Assembly (NCBI GenBank): GCA_021781255.1
Contig: JAJXXG010001092.1
Coordinates: 1 to 5,741 of the forward strand
Direction of reading: 5' to 3'
DNA length: 5,741 bases
Source of the DNA: Acidobacteriota bacterium
GTDB lineage: Bacteria > Acidobacteriota > Terriglobia > Terriglobales > Acidobacteriaceae
In this document: in pieces, positions 1-5,741 of the stretch
Layout: each line of letters opens with the position of its first letter
Position numbering within the stretch: the first letter of the stretch is position 1
Translations under genes and position numbers: made by a program
Notes under the pieces: model-generated
Seen by the model: the letters and a program-made list of their open reading frames with translations, nothing else
What the model was told of the DNA's origin: nothing
Databases searched by the model: none

Positions 1-92
1 ACGTTGGACGAGGCCGGTTTGAAATTACTTGTCGAGTCCTGAGCAAAGCAGAGGCTCACACACAACAACATCGCAATTCCGATTGTTCGCAT
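1..92 (-). CDS. Secreted protein, N-terminal fragment (divergent gene, runs off the left edge)
   Basis: Read on the minus strand, an open frame starts MRTIGIAMLLCVSLCFAQ and continues DSTSNFKPASSN to the window edge. The first 18 residues form a clean Sec signal peptide: one arginine, a hydrophobic core IGIAMLLCVSLC, and a likely signal peptidase I site FAQ|D. Two ATG codons stand in tandem at 95 and 92. A GAGG ribosome-binding site (plus-strand CCTC at 99-102) lies 6 nt before the ATG at 92 but only 3 nt before the one at 95, so I prefer 92. The gene is divergent from the arabinofuranosidase operon and shares its control region. The stretch NFKPASSN after the signal peptide recalls secreted acidobacterial esterases with an N-terminal E_set domain, which would suit the neighbours, but 30 codons are too few to assign a family. 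It is shorter than most ORF-length cut-offs and easily missed. Confidence 0.72.
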   Translation of the reverse strand, partial: MRTIGIAMLLCVSLCFAQDSTSNFKPASSN

Positions 93-106
93 CATGCACC
101 TCGGTG

Positions 107-158
107 AACGGTATCGGTTTCCACGCCCCATATCCGGAGGGAAATGGAAGCATCCGGA
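107..158. promoter_or_regulatory. Candidate operator region between the divergent genes
   Basis: Two kinds of short motif lie between the divergent starts. The 13-mer AACGGTATCGGTT (107-119) is an imperfect dyad of the form AACnGnnnCnGTT, which loosely resembles LacI-family operators; these often control sugar-use genes. The palindrome-containing 7-mer ATCCGGA occurs at 132-138 and again at 152-158, exactly 20 bp apart, about two helical turns, so both copies would face the same side of the helix. The spacing and position suit a regulator binding site acting on one or both genes. No regulator gene is in the window and motif lengths are small enough for chance, so this is tentative. Confidence 0.25.
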
Positions 159-196
159 ATCGTATATCAGAGAACCCTCCAAAATAAAGCGATTTA

Positions 197-231
197 TTGA
201 CTTGTTTTTCTGATTTCGTCCCTTGTATAGT
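197..231 (+). promoter_or_regulatory. Candidate sigma-70-type promoter for the arabinofuranosidase operon
   Basis: A TATAGT hexamer at 226-231 matches the -10 consensus at five of six bases. Upstream are TTGTTT (202-207, 18 nt spacing, weak) and TTGACT (197-202, five of six matches but 23 nt spacing, too long). The surrounding 180-225 stretch is markedly more AT-rich than the genes. Transcription would begin near 238, giving an untranslated leader of about 90 nt before the ATG at 328. The placement is an inference from sequence alone. Confidence 0.4.
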
Positions 232-327
232 CAGGTGGTTTCGTTTTTGAAAGCCTCGCGCGTCGCTATTTCCGGCAGTCGGCGCGAGCTCGTAGAAAAA
301 CGTTTACTGACGGTGCATGGAGGAAGC

Positions 328-2505
328 ATGCCTTGCTTGGGTCCTGGTGCGGTTCGCTTACGGAAATCTGCTCCTGGGTTGAGGCGGTGGGTCGCTGCAA
401 TTTCCCGCGCTCACACGAACTCGGCGACTGCGCTGATTGCTGCGGTATTAGTGTCGTCACCGGCATTCTCTCAGCCGCATCCGATAAATGCCACGATTAA
501 CGCATCGAAGACGAACGCCCCAATCTCCAGGAACATTTACGGCCAGTTTCTCGAGCACGGCGGTGACATCGTGAACACCGGCGTCTGGGCCGAGATGCTG
601 GTGGACCGCAAATTCTTCTATCCAGTTGCATCCAGCGCTCCCTCGCCTCCGCCGGTGCTTGCAAATGCCGGAGGCAATCCACGGTTTCGGCGGACTCCCA
701 CGCGCTGGTGGGCGCCGGTTGGCGGCGACTCCGTCGTCACAATGGATACGATGGCGCCCTATACCGGGGACCACACTCCGCTTGTCACGCTGGACGCGAA
801 AGAAGCCCATGGGCTGAGCGAATCCGGGATCGCTGTCCGGAAGGGCAGAGCCTATACGGGGCGCATCATCCTGGCCGGCAGTCCCGGCGCGACGGTCAAG
901 GTTGCGCTCATCTGGGGAAAAGAAACTGGCGATCGCCAGGTAATCACGATCCATCCGATTGGAACGGCCTACCGGAAATTTCCGCTGCACTTTACCGCGG
1001 CGGCCGACAGTGACGAAGCGACGCTTGAGGTCACGGGCACGGGCTCAGGCTCATTGCACGTGGGGGCAATTTCATTGATGCCTGCGGACAATATCGATGG
1101 ATTCCGTGCCGAGGTGATTGCCGCGCTCAAACAGTTGCGCTTCGGCGTGCTGCGGTTTCCGGGCGGGAATTTCGTTTCGTCGTACGAGTGGCGCTATGGG
1201 GTAGGCGACATTGACAAGCGGCCGCCCATCTTCGATCCGGTCTGGTCGGCAGTGCAGCCCAATGATGTGGGCACGGATGAGTTTCTGACACTTTGCAGGC
1301 TGCTCGGCGTTGAACCCTACATCACGGTGAACGCAGGGTTCGGAGATGCATGGTCGGCGCGCGAACTGGTGGAATACACGAACGGCGCGGCTACGACGCC
1401 CATGGGCAAATGGCGCGCGGAGAATGGCCACCCTCAGCCGTACGGCGTCAAGTTCTGGGGCGTGGGCAATGAACCGTGGGGCGACTACCAGATGGGCGCC
1501 ATGTCGTTGCCGCAGTTCGAACTCAAGCACAATCTCTTCGCCAAAGAGATGCGCAAGGTTGATCCTTCCATCAAGTTGATTGCAGGCGGGGCAATGCCCG
1601 ATGTGATGGAAGGCGCAGACCAGGCGCGCCGCATCAACGGCCAGTACGTGCCCGACTACTTATCTGCAGCCGACTGGACAGGCCAGATGCTGCTCAACTG
1701 TCTCGACAACATTGATATGGTCAGCGAGCACTACTATGCATCGGGCACGCAGCATACCGACATGAAGCTGCAGAAGAAGGTGCCCATCGATCCGCCGCTT
1801 TCGTTCATCGAATGGCAGCGCGCTCCGGCGGTGCAGGTTCGCGCGAAGTATGAACACTACCAGGAATACCTGAAGCGGATCCCCGCGCTGCGTGCCAAGC
1901 CCGTCCCGATTGCCATTGATGAGTGGGCATACTTTGGCGGCGGTCCCAATTCCTACAAAACAGTGCCCGCCTACGCGTGGGCGTTCCATGAGATGTTTCG
2001 CCACTCCGATATTTTTCAGATGGGTGCGTTCACCTTTGCGACTGCGATGATGAGCGAAAACAGAACCGAGGCAATTCTCAATCCAACTGGAATGTTGTTC
2101 AAAATGTATCGCGATCACTTCGGCACGATTCCCGTCGAGGTCACAGGCGACTCTCCTCAACCCAAGCCGGCTTTCCCGGCGGGTGGCGACCAGCCGGCAG
2201 TCAACCCGGGGAGTCCGACGTATCCGCTCGATGTCGTGGCGGCATTCAGCGAAGATCGCAAGTCGCTGACCATTGCAGTGCTCAATCCTTCCGACTCCGA
2301 GCAGAGCATTCAGCTCACCGTTAACGGAACGAGGCTCGCAAGTGCCGGTAAGCTGTGGCGCATGGCTCCCGACAAGATCGATGCGACAGTGCAGGTGGAC
2401 AAGACGCCCGAGGTGCAGGTCGAGGAACAGTCGCTCGGCTCCCTGCCTGACACCGTGACCGTTCGCCCGTTCAGCGTGAACATTTACTCCTACCCGGTCC
2501 AGTAG
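328..2505 (+). CDS. Secreted GH51 alpha-L-arabinofuranosidase with CBM-like insert
   Basis: Predicted retaining exo-alpha-L-arabinofuranosidase (725 aa) that removes arabinose side chains from arabinoxylan or arabinan outside the cytoplasm. After a long basic N-region, residues 32-48 are hydrophobic and end in AFS|Q, a likely signal peptidase site. Residues 66-100 (NIYGQFLEHGG...VWAEMLVDRKFF) open the GH51 fold; about 125-252 form a beta-rich carbohydrate-binding-like insert; the TIM barrel then resumes with the family motif FPGGNFVSSYEW. The probable acid/base is E382 in GVGNEPWG, and the probable nucleophile is E532 in IDEWAYFGGG. Residues from about 625 form the C-terminal beta-sandwich typical of the family. 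The frame is open back to a TTG at 223, but that codon lies against the predicted -10 element. The ATG at 328 has GGAGGA just upstream (319-324) and gives a better signal peptide, although its n-region is still unusually long. It is the first gene of the operon; the next starts 21 nt after its stop. Confidence 0.93.
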   Translation: MPCLGPGAVRLRKSAPGLRRWVAAISRAHTNSATALIAAVLVSSPAFSQPHPINATINASKTNAPISRNIYGQFLEHGGDIVNTGVWAEMLVDRKFFYPVASSAPSPPPVLANAGGNPRFRRTPTRWWAPVGGDSVVTMDTMAPYTGDHTPLVTLDAKEAHGLSESGIAVRKGRAYTGRIILAGSPGATVKVALIWGKETGDRQVITIHPIGTAYRKFPLHFTAAADSDEATLEVTGTGSGSLHVGAISLMPADNIDGFRAEVIAALKQLRFGVLRFPGGNFVSSYEWRYGVGDIDKRPPIFDPVWSAVQPNDVGTDEFLTLCRLLGVEPYITVNAGFGDAWSARELVEYTNGAATTPMGKWRAENGHPQPYGVKFWGVGNEPWGDYQMGAMSLPQFELKHNLFAKEMRKVDPSIKLIAGGAMPDVMEGADQARRINGQYVPDYLSAADWTGQMLLNCLDNIDMVSEHYYASGTQHTDMKLQKKVPIDPPLSFIEWQRAPAVQVRAKYEHYQEYLKRIPALRAKPVPIAIDEWAYFGGGPNSYKTVPAYAWAFHEMFRHSDIFQMGAFTFATAMMSENRTEAILNPTGMLFKMYRDHFGTIPVEVTGDSPQPKPAFPAGGDQPAVNPGSPTYPLDVVAAFSEDRKSLTIAVLNPSDSEQSIQLTVNGTRLASAGKLWRMAPDKIDATVQVDKTPEVQVEEQSLGSLPDTVTVRPFSVNIYSYPVQ

Positions 2506-2526
2506 CTCCGGTTGAAAGAGGACCTG

Positions 2527-3633
2527 ATGAAAAGAACGAAAACGATCCTTGCCTGTGCGTTCGCGATGGCGATCGTGCCCTTTGTTCAACTCCGAGCCCA
2601 GGTGCAAACCATCGTGCCCGGCCCCGTTCCCGGCGCAAAACCTGTGAGTGTCGAGCACATCAAGATTCACGGCGCAGCACTGGAAGGAAATCTCGAAGGC
2701 GATGCAGTCGATCGCGAGGCCTTTGTCTTCCTTCCGCCGAGCTACGAAAAAGACAAGAAGCGCCGCTACCCCGTAGTGTACGCGCTGCACGGTTATTCCA
2801 TCGGGGCAGAGCAGTGGACCCACGAGATTCACGTGCCGCAGACCATCGAGGGCGCGTTCGCGCAGGGCTCGAAAGAGATGATCGTCGTCCTGCCCGATTC
2901 GAAGACGATTTACAACGGTTCAATGTATTCAAGCTCGGCCACGACCGGTGATTTTGAGAACTATGTGGCGCACGATGTTGTTGCCTACATCGACGCGCAC
3001 TACCGCACTATTCCGGATCGGCAGAGCAGAGGATTGGTCGGTCACTCGATGGGCGGCTACGGCGCGTCGCGCATCGGCATGAAGCATCCTGACGTCTTCG
3101 GTGCTCTCTACATCATGAGTCCGTGTTGCCTTTCGCCTATGGCCGGTGGCGGCCCTGGGCCGGCCGATCAAATGAAGGAGCGCGCCATCGCCAACGAAAA
3201 GAAGGTTGCCGCAGCGAAATCGCCATCCGAACTGGCAGCAGAGTCGCCGGGGTTCGGCGCCGCGATCTTTGCGACGGCTGCGGCGTGGGCCCCCGATCCG
3301 AAGAACCCGCCGCTCTACTTCGACCTACCCACGAAGGGCGGCGAGCCCCAGCCCGAGGTCATTGCGAAATTCACGGCCAATGCTCCGCTGGTATTCATCG
3401 ATCAGTACATCGGGAATCTGAAGCAATACAAAGCAATCTCAATCGATGTGGGCGACCAGGATGGCCTGCGCGCCGACACCGGCAAACTGCATGACGTGCT
3501 CGACAAGTACGGGATCGCCAACAGCTTTGAGATATATTCGGGCACGCACACGAGCGCCGTAGCCGATCGCTTTCAGAACCATGTGATGCCGTTCTTCAGC
3601 AAAAATCTCTGCTTTACCAGGGACTGCCGTTAA
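2527..3633 (+). CDS. Secreted alpha/beta-hydrolase esterase (esterase D / enterochelin-esterase superfamily)
   Basis: Predicted exported serine esterase of 368 aa, Pfam PF00756 type. MKRTKTILACAFAMAIVPF with the cleavage-like site LRA|Q near residue 25 is a Sec signal peptide. The hydrolase domain starts near residue 50 (DREAFVFLPPSYE, then YPVVYALHGYS with the oxyanion-hole HG). The nucleophile is S174 in GHSMGGYGASRIG; the other triad members are probably D312 (GDQDGL) and H341 (SGTHTSA). About 136 residues separate the serine from the GDQD motif; the part after PCCL is alanine- and proline-rich and may form a lid. The ATG at 2527 is preceded by AAAGAGGA with 4 nt spacing and is preferred to the in-frame TTG at 2512. 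The gene sits 21 nt after the arabinofuranosidase, so the two are probably co-transcribed. In this context an acetyl or feruloyl ester on hemicellulose is the likely substrate, but the family also includes mycolyl, siderophore and formylglutathione esterases, so specificity is open. Confidence 0.88.
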   Translation: MKRTKTILACAFAMAIVPFVQLRAQVQTIVPGPVPGAKPVSVEHIKIHGAALEGNLEGDAVDREAFVFLPPSYEKDKKRRYPVVYALHGYSIGAEQWTHEIHVPQTIEGAFAQGSKEMIVVLPDSKTIYNGSMYSSSATTGDFENYVAHDVVAYIDAHYRTIPDRQSRGLVGHSMGGYGASRIGMKHPDVFGALYIMSPCCLSPMAGGGPGPADQMKERAIANEKKVAAAKSPSELAAESPGFGAAIFATAAAWAPDPKNPPLYFDLPTKGGEPQPEVIAKFTANAPLVFIDQYIGNLKQYKAISIDVGDQDGLRADTGKLHDVLDKYGIANSFEIYSGTHTSAVADRFQNHVMPFFSKNLCFTRDCR

Positions 3634-3689
3634 CAGGTGCGAGAGTGCCGAGGCCAGGACTTCTGACCGGCTTGCAGAGGAGATGAAAG

Positions 3690-4925
3690 ATGAGGATGGG
3701 TAAGCAAGTTGCCGGCAAATTTTCAGCCCTCGCAGGACTGTGTGTTTCTCTTTCGGTGTTTGGTCAGGGGGCATTTGCCCAAACTGGACAGCGGCCGCCC
3801 GATCTGTCGGCGATGCAGATGCCCGCGCCCACGCCCAACGACACTCTTAAATCGGTTGAGGTCACGCCCGATCACCATGTTCGATTCCGCCTTTGGGCGC
3901 CGAGCGCGACCGATGTGAAACTGCATGCCGAAGGTCCCGAGGCGACGCCGAACATCACCCCTCAGGAGGCGAACAAGTACCAGGCTGGAGTGGCGATGAC
4001 AAAGGGAGATCAGGGCGTCTGGGAAGCTGTCATCGGTCCCATTGCACCGGGCACCTACCGTTATACCTTTACCGTCGATGGCGTCAGCACCACGGACCCG
4101 CGCAATCCACTTACGTCGCAATCGCTCACGCACTCTTCAAGTCTGTACGAAGTTCCGGGCGCGGAGTTCCTGGAGTACAAAGCCGGAATACCTCACGGCG
4201 CGATTGCGACAGTCTATTACGATTCCTCGGCGACCGGTGGCCAGCGCCGCATGCACGTCTATACGCCGCCCGGTTATGAGAATGGAACCGCGCGGCTGCC
4301 GGTGCTTTATCTGCTCCATGGCGGCGGCGACTCCGATGATTCCTGGGGCACCGTGGGTCGAGCGGGAGCCATTCTCGACAATCTGATTGCGGCCGGCAAG
4401 GCGGCTCCGATGATCGTTGTGATGCCGGCAGGCCACATCTCAACCGAATTTCACCTGACGCCCGGCGTTCGCATGGGGCATGACGCCTTCAACGACGATC
4501 TGAGAAAGGTGGTCCTGCCGTTCATTGACGCACACTACCGCACCATCGCCGACCGGGATCATCGGGCCATCGCCGGTCTCTCCATGGGCGGCCTGCAGGC
4601 TCTGAATATCGCACTCGATGATTCGGCGGATTTTGCCTGGGTGGGCATCTTCAGCTCTGGTTGGTTCCCGAATACCCAGAAGGAAGAAGAGGACACCGAC
4701 GTGGCCCAATACCGCGTCTCCGGGAAGCCGTTTCACCTCTTCTGGATGGACGCCGGCCAATACGATATTGCGTTGCAGAACAGCGATGCCACGGTTGCCA
4801 TCCTCAAGAAAGCCGGCATCAACGTGGAGCAGCATCAGAGCGCCGGTTTCCACGCCTGGAACAACTGGCGAGACTACCTGAATCTGTTCGCGAGCCGGCT
4901 CTTCACGAAGAGCCGTACGCAATAG
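3690..4925 (+). CDS. Secreted esterase with N-terminal E_set (Ig-like) domain, XynZ feruloyl-esterase-like
   Basis: A 411-aa exported esterase with two domains. The signal peptide ends near residue 30 (GAFA|Q). Residues 56-155 form an immunoglobulin-like E_set/CBM48-type domain, recognisable by VRFRLWAPSATDVKL, GTYRYTFTVDG and the DPRNP motif. The PF00756 esterase domain follows from about residue 165, with the oxyanion motif LLHGGGDSDDSW (H210), nucleophile S298 in AGLSMGGLQA, probable acid D359 (GQYDI) and H388 in GFHAWNNW. This architecture is the one found in feruloyl and acetyl-xylan esterases such as the esterase module of clostridial XynZ, so removal of ester groups from arabinoxylan is a reasonable inference. 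AGAGGAG at 3676-3682 lies 7 nt before the ATG at 3690, which fixes the start. The gene follows the previous one by 56 nt with no terminator-like hairpin and probably ends the operon. Both esterases share an (I/F)IDAHYRTI-DR block but are otherwise clearly different subfamilies. Confidence 0.9.
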   Translation: MRMGKQVAGKFSALAGLCVSLSVFGQGAFAQTGQRPPDLSAMQMPAPTPNDTLKSVEVTPDHHVRFRLWAPSATDVKLHAEGPEATPNITPQEANKYQAGVAMTKGDQGVWEAVIGPIAPGTYRYTFTVDGVSTTDPRNPLTSQSLTHSSSLYEVPGAEFLEYKAGIPHGAIATVYYDSSATGGQRRMHVYTPPGYENGTARLPVLYLLHGGGDSDDSWGTVGRAGAILDNLIAAGKAAPMIVVMPAGHISTEFHLTPGVRMGHDAFNDDLRKVVLPFIDAHYRTIADRDHRAIAGLSMGGLQALNIALDDSADFAWVGIFSSGWFPNTQKEEEDTDVAQYRVSGKPFHLFWMDAGQYDIALQNSDATVAILKKAGINVEQHQSAGFHAWNNWRDYLNLFASRLFTKSRTQ

Positions 4926-4998
4926 GATGCACGAGGGATAGCCGTCTTTCAAAAAAACACCTCCTCCAGCTCGAAGTCGAAACGAATCTGGCGAGTCT

Positions 4999-5154
4999 AT
5001 GAAACACCGCGTAACACGAGTATTCGGGTGCATTGCTGCTTGTTTGGGAACGCTGGTCTTTTGTTTCCGCCGCGAAGAATGGCATGGCCAGGACTCAGCG
5101 AGTCTGCACATTCACCCGAATAGCGGCCCGCAGATCAGGCCCTACAACCCGTGA
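4999..5154 (+). pseudogene. 51-codon ORF with signal-peptide-like start, probable truncated secreted protein
   Basis: The frame starts MKHRVTRVFGCIAACLGTLV and ends GPQIRPYNP at a TGA (5152-5154). The basic start followed by a 15-residue hydrophobic stretch is typical of an exported protein, but nothing after it matches a fold and the product is too short for an enzyme. There is no convincing ribosome-binding site before the ATG. It lies just upstream of a frame-shifted GH3 tail, so the simplest reading is the 5' end of a secreted glycosidase gene that has lost its body by deletion. It could instead be an unrelated small exported peptide or a chance ORF. The frame then closes and is not continued in either other frame by anything I recognise. 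Confidence 0.35.
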
Positions 5155-5214
5155 ATGGGGTGTAAGCCGGCCTATCCAAGAGCGTCGCACGTGGGTGCCG
5201 CGAATGTCGCGCGG

Positions 5215-5428
5215 GATGCGGAGTCGCCCGACTCTTTGCGACCCGGGGGCGTATCGGGAAACGTGTCGGCGAGGAGCAACTTATATCGGGATGGTGACGG
5301 AGGATGGCAATCCCATCATCGCGCAAGGCGATTACACCATCAGCATCGGTGACGGCCTGCCCGGCACCGCAGCGCCTGCCCCGGCTGGTCATTTCCACCT
5401 CGATGGCCTGTATGCATTGCCCGAGTAG
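5215..5428 (+). pseudogene. C-terminal remnant of a GH3 beta-glycosidase
   Basis: From 5279 to the TAG at 5426-5428 the translation reads GMVTEDGNPIIAQGDYTISI, then a GDGLPGT turn, and ends GHFHLDGLYALPE. This matches the last strands of the fibronectin-III-like domain that closes bacterial GH3 beta-glucosidases and beta-xylosidases. Just upstream, in a different frame (about 5215-5290), the peptide LRPGGVSGNVSARSNLYRDG fits the preceding family pattern LxPGxSxxVxFxLxxRxLSxV, which implies a frameshift between the two pieces. Nothing of the catalytic GH3 domain, normally about 600 residues earlier, is present: only some 350 bp separate the tail from the esterase gene. This is therefore a decayed gene whose body was deleted. 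An intact gene would have supplied an exo-glycosidase to complete the locus. The recognised tail is secure; the upstream frame-shifted part is tentative. Confidence 0.68.
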
Positions 5429-5531
5429 CACAGGAGATCCGGGAGAAGGTACAGTGCATCCCTGCCGGAGGGAGTTGTGGGGAAGTCAGGCGAAAAGCGA
5501 TTCAAGCCGGCACTTATCCCCAAACGCAACT

Positions 5532-5562
5532 CGGGCGCAACCTTGAATGGAGGCTGCGCCCG
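5532..5562 (-). terminator. Strong hairpin, possibly the original terminator of the tRNA-fMet gene
   Basis: CGGGCGCAACCT (5532-5543) pairs with AGGCTGCGCCCG (5551-5562) across a 7-nt loop, with one mismatch in 12 pairs. There is no T-run on the plus strand. On the minus strand the hairpin lies about 30 nt past the CCA end of the tRNA fragment and is followed by a G/T-rich stretch, so it may have ended tRNA transcription. It could equally help insulate the decayed GH3 gene. The rest of 5429-5591 shows no gene. Confidence 0.35.
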
Positions 5563-5591
5563 GCGATGTAGCTTAACTTGTTGATGCTAAT

Positions 5592-5637
5592 TGGTTGCGG
5601 GGGCTGGATTTGAACCAGCGACCTTTGGGTTATGAGC
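5592..5637 (-). tRNA. 3' half of initiator tRNA-fMet (CAU), truncated: integration-site core
   Basis: On the minus strand the order is anticodon loop CTCATAA, stem strand CCCAA, variable loop AGGTC, T-arm GCTGG-TTCAAAT-CCAGC, acceptor strand CCCCGCA, discriminator A and encoded CCA. The CCC strand next to the anticodon loop, which would face GGG, and the acceptor ending in A72 (C1·A72 mismatch) are the hallmarks of the bacterial initiator tRNA rather than elongator Met or Ile2. Immediately 5' of the loop the sequence becomes GGTCG, which cannot pair with CCCAA apart from the single base pair closing the loop, and no D-arm or 5' acceptor strand follows. The gene is therefore cut at the anticodon loop and not functional. 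Such 3' halves are left by tyrosine-recombinase elements that integrate in tRNA genes and rebuild the whole tRNA at their other end. Confidence 0.88.
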
Positions 5638-5741
5638 GACCTGAGATTTCGGTAAGTATCGGACAACAGGGCACGAGTGGAAACCCTGAGATACCCCTGG
5701 GAATGGCTGGAAACCGGGTATTGGGGACTTAATGGGGACCG
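5638..5741. mobile_element. Start of a putative integrated element beyond the tRNA scar (partial)
   Basis: When an element inserts in a tRNA gene, the displaced 3' half stays joined to the gene's native 3' flank, and the element lies on the side where the 5' half should be. Here that side is to the right, so the element should start at about 5638 and run out of the window. The visible 104 bp has no complete gene. It holds direct repeats TGGAAACC (5678-5685 and 5708-5715) and TGGGGAC (5722-5728 and 5733-5739, 11 bp apart), plus CTGAGAT twice (5641-5647, 5686-5692). Clustered short repeats beside a core site are what integrase arm-type sites look like. No integrase is seen. Confidence 0.42.

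Noticed and set aside
1..42. Plus-strand frame ending in a TGA at 40-42 as the tail of an upstream gene
   Set aside because: Only 13 codons are visible, and the opposite strand here encodes a convincing signal peptide with a ribosome-binding site, which explains the region better.
1660..2832. 390-codon open frame on the minus strand
   Set aside because: It lies antisense across the end of the arabinofuranosidase and the start of the first esterase, has no recognisable domain, and is composition-driven by the GC-rich codons of the real genes.
3683..3703. Six-codon ORF (ATG AAA GAT GAG GAT GGG TAA) overlapping the start of the E_set esterase gene
   Set aside because: Its ATG directly abuts the AGAGGAG ribosome-binding site with no spacing, so efficient initiation is unlikely; the ATG at 3690 has proper 7-nt spacing.
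4950..4998. A-run followed by an imperfect stem that reads like a terminator on the minus strand
   Set aside because: The stem is broken by mismatched bases and there is no minus-strand gene upstream for it to terminate; on the plus strand the A-run is on the wrong side.
5459..5473. Small hairpin TCCCT-gccgg-AGGGA after the GH3 remnant
   Set aside because: Only five base pairs with no T-run following; frequent by chance at this GC content.
5512..5741. Open minus-strand frame of about 230 bp running through the tRNA fragment
   Set aside because: It overlaps the tRNA half and a hairpin, shows no protein-like pattern, and open frames across attachment sites are commonly spurious. I do not see an integrase C-terminus in it.

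Overview
The window looks like a chromosomal segment from a polysaccharide-degrading member of the Acidobacteriota (Terriglobia-like). This rests on moderately high GC, on secreted GH51 and esterase proteins whose sequence style I recognise from that group, and on the absence of SusC/SusD partners that a Bacteroidetes locus would normally carry. No marker gene is present, so the phylum call is an inference.

Layout. Positions 1-92 (minus) hold the first 30 codons of a divergently transcribed secreted protein that runs off the left edge. Positions 93-327 are a divergent control region with a plausible promoter and short repeated motifs. Three plus-strand genes follow, closely spaced like an operon: a secreted GH51 alpha-L-arabinofuranosidase (328-2505), a secreted alpha/beta-hydrolase esterase of the esterase D / enterochelin-esterase superfamily (2527-3633), and a second secreted esterase carrying an N-terminal immunoglobulin-like E_set domain (3690-4925). 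From 4926 to 5428 the DNA is degraded. It has a 51-codon ORF with a signal-peptide-like start and, in another frame, the last 50 or so residues of a GH3 beta-glycosidase, so it appears to be what remains of one or two more secreted glycosidases.

Right end. Positions 5592-5637 (minus) are an exact-looking 3' half of an initiator tRNA-fMet, from anticodon loop to CCA, with no 5' half. This is the classic scar of a tyrosine-recombinase element inserted in a tRNA gene. The orientation puts the element to the right (from about 5638 onward) and the carbohydrate genes on the original chromosomal 3' flank. The first 100 bases of the element side carry short direct repeats that could be integrase arm-type sites.

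Working together: the GH51 enzyme would remove arabinose side chains, and the two esterases would remove ester-linked decorations (acetyl or feruloyl groups) from arabinoxylan or a related hemicellulose. All three appear to be exported by Sec. The lost GH3 enzyme would have released terminal sugars. The substrate assignment is an inference from family and context.
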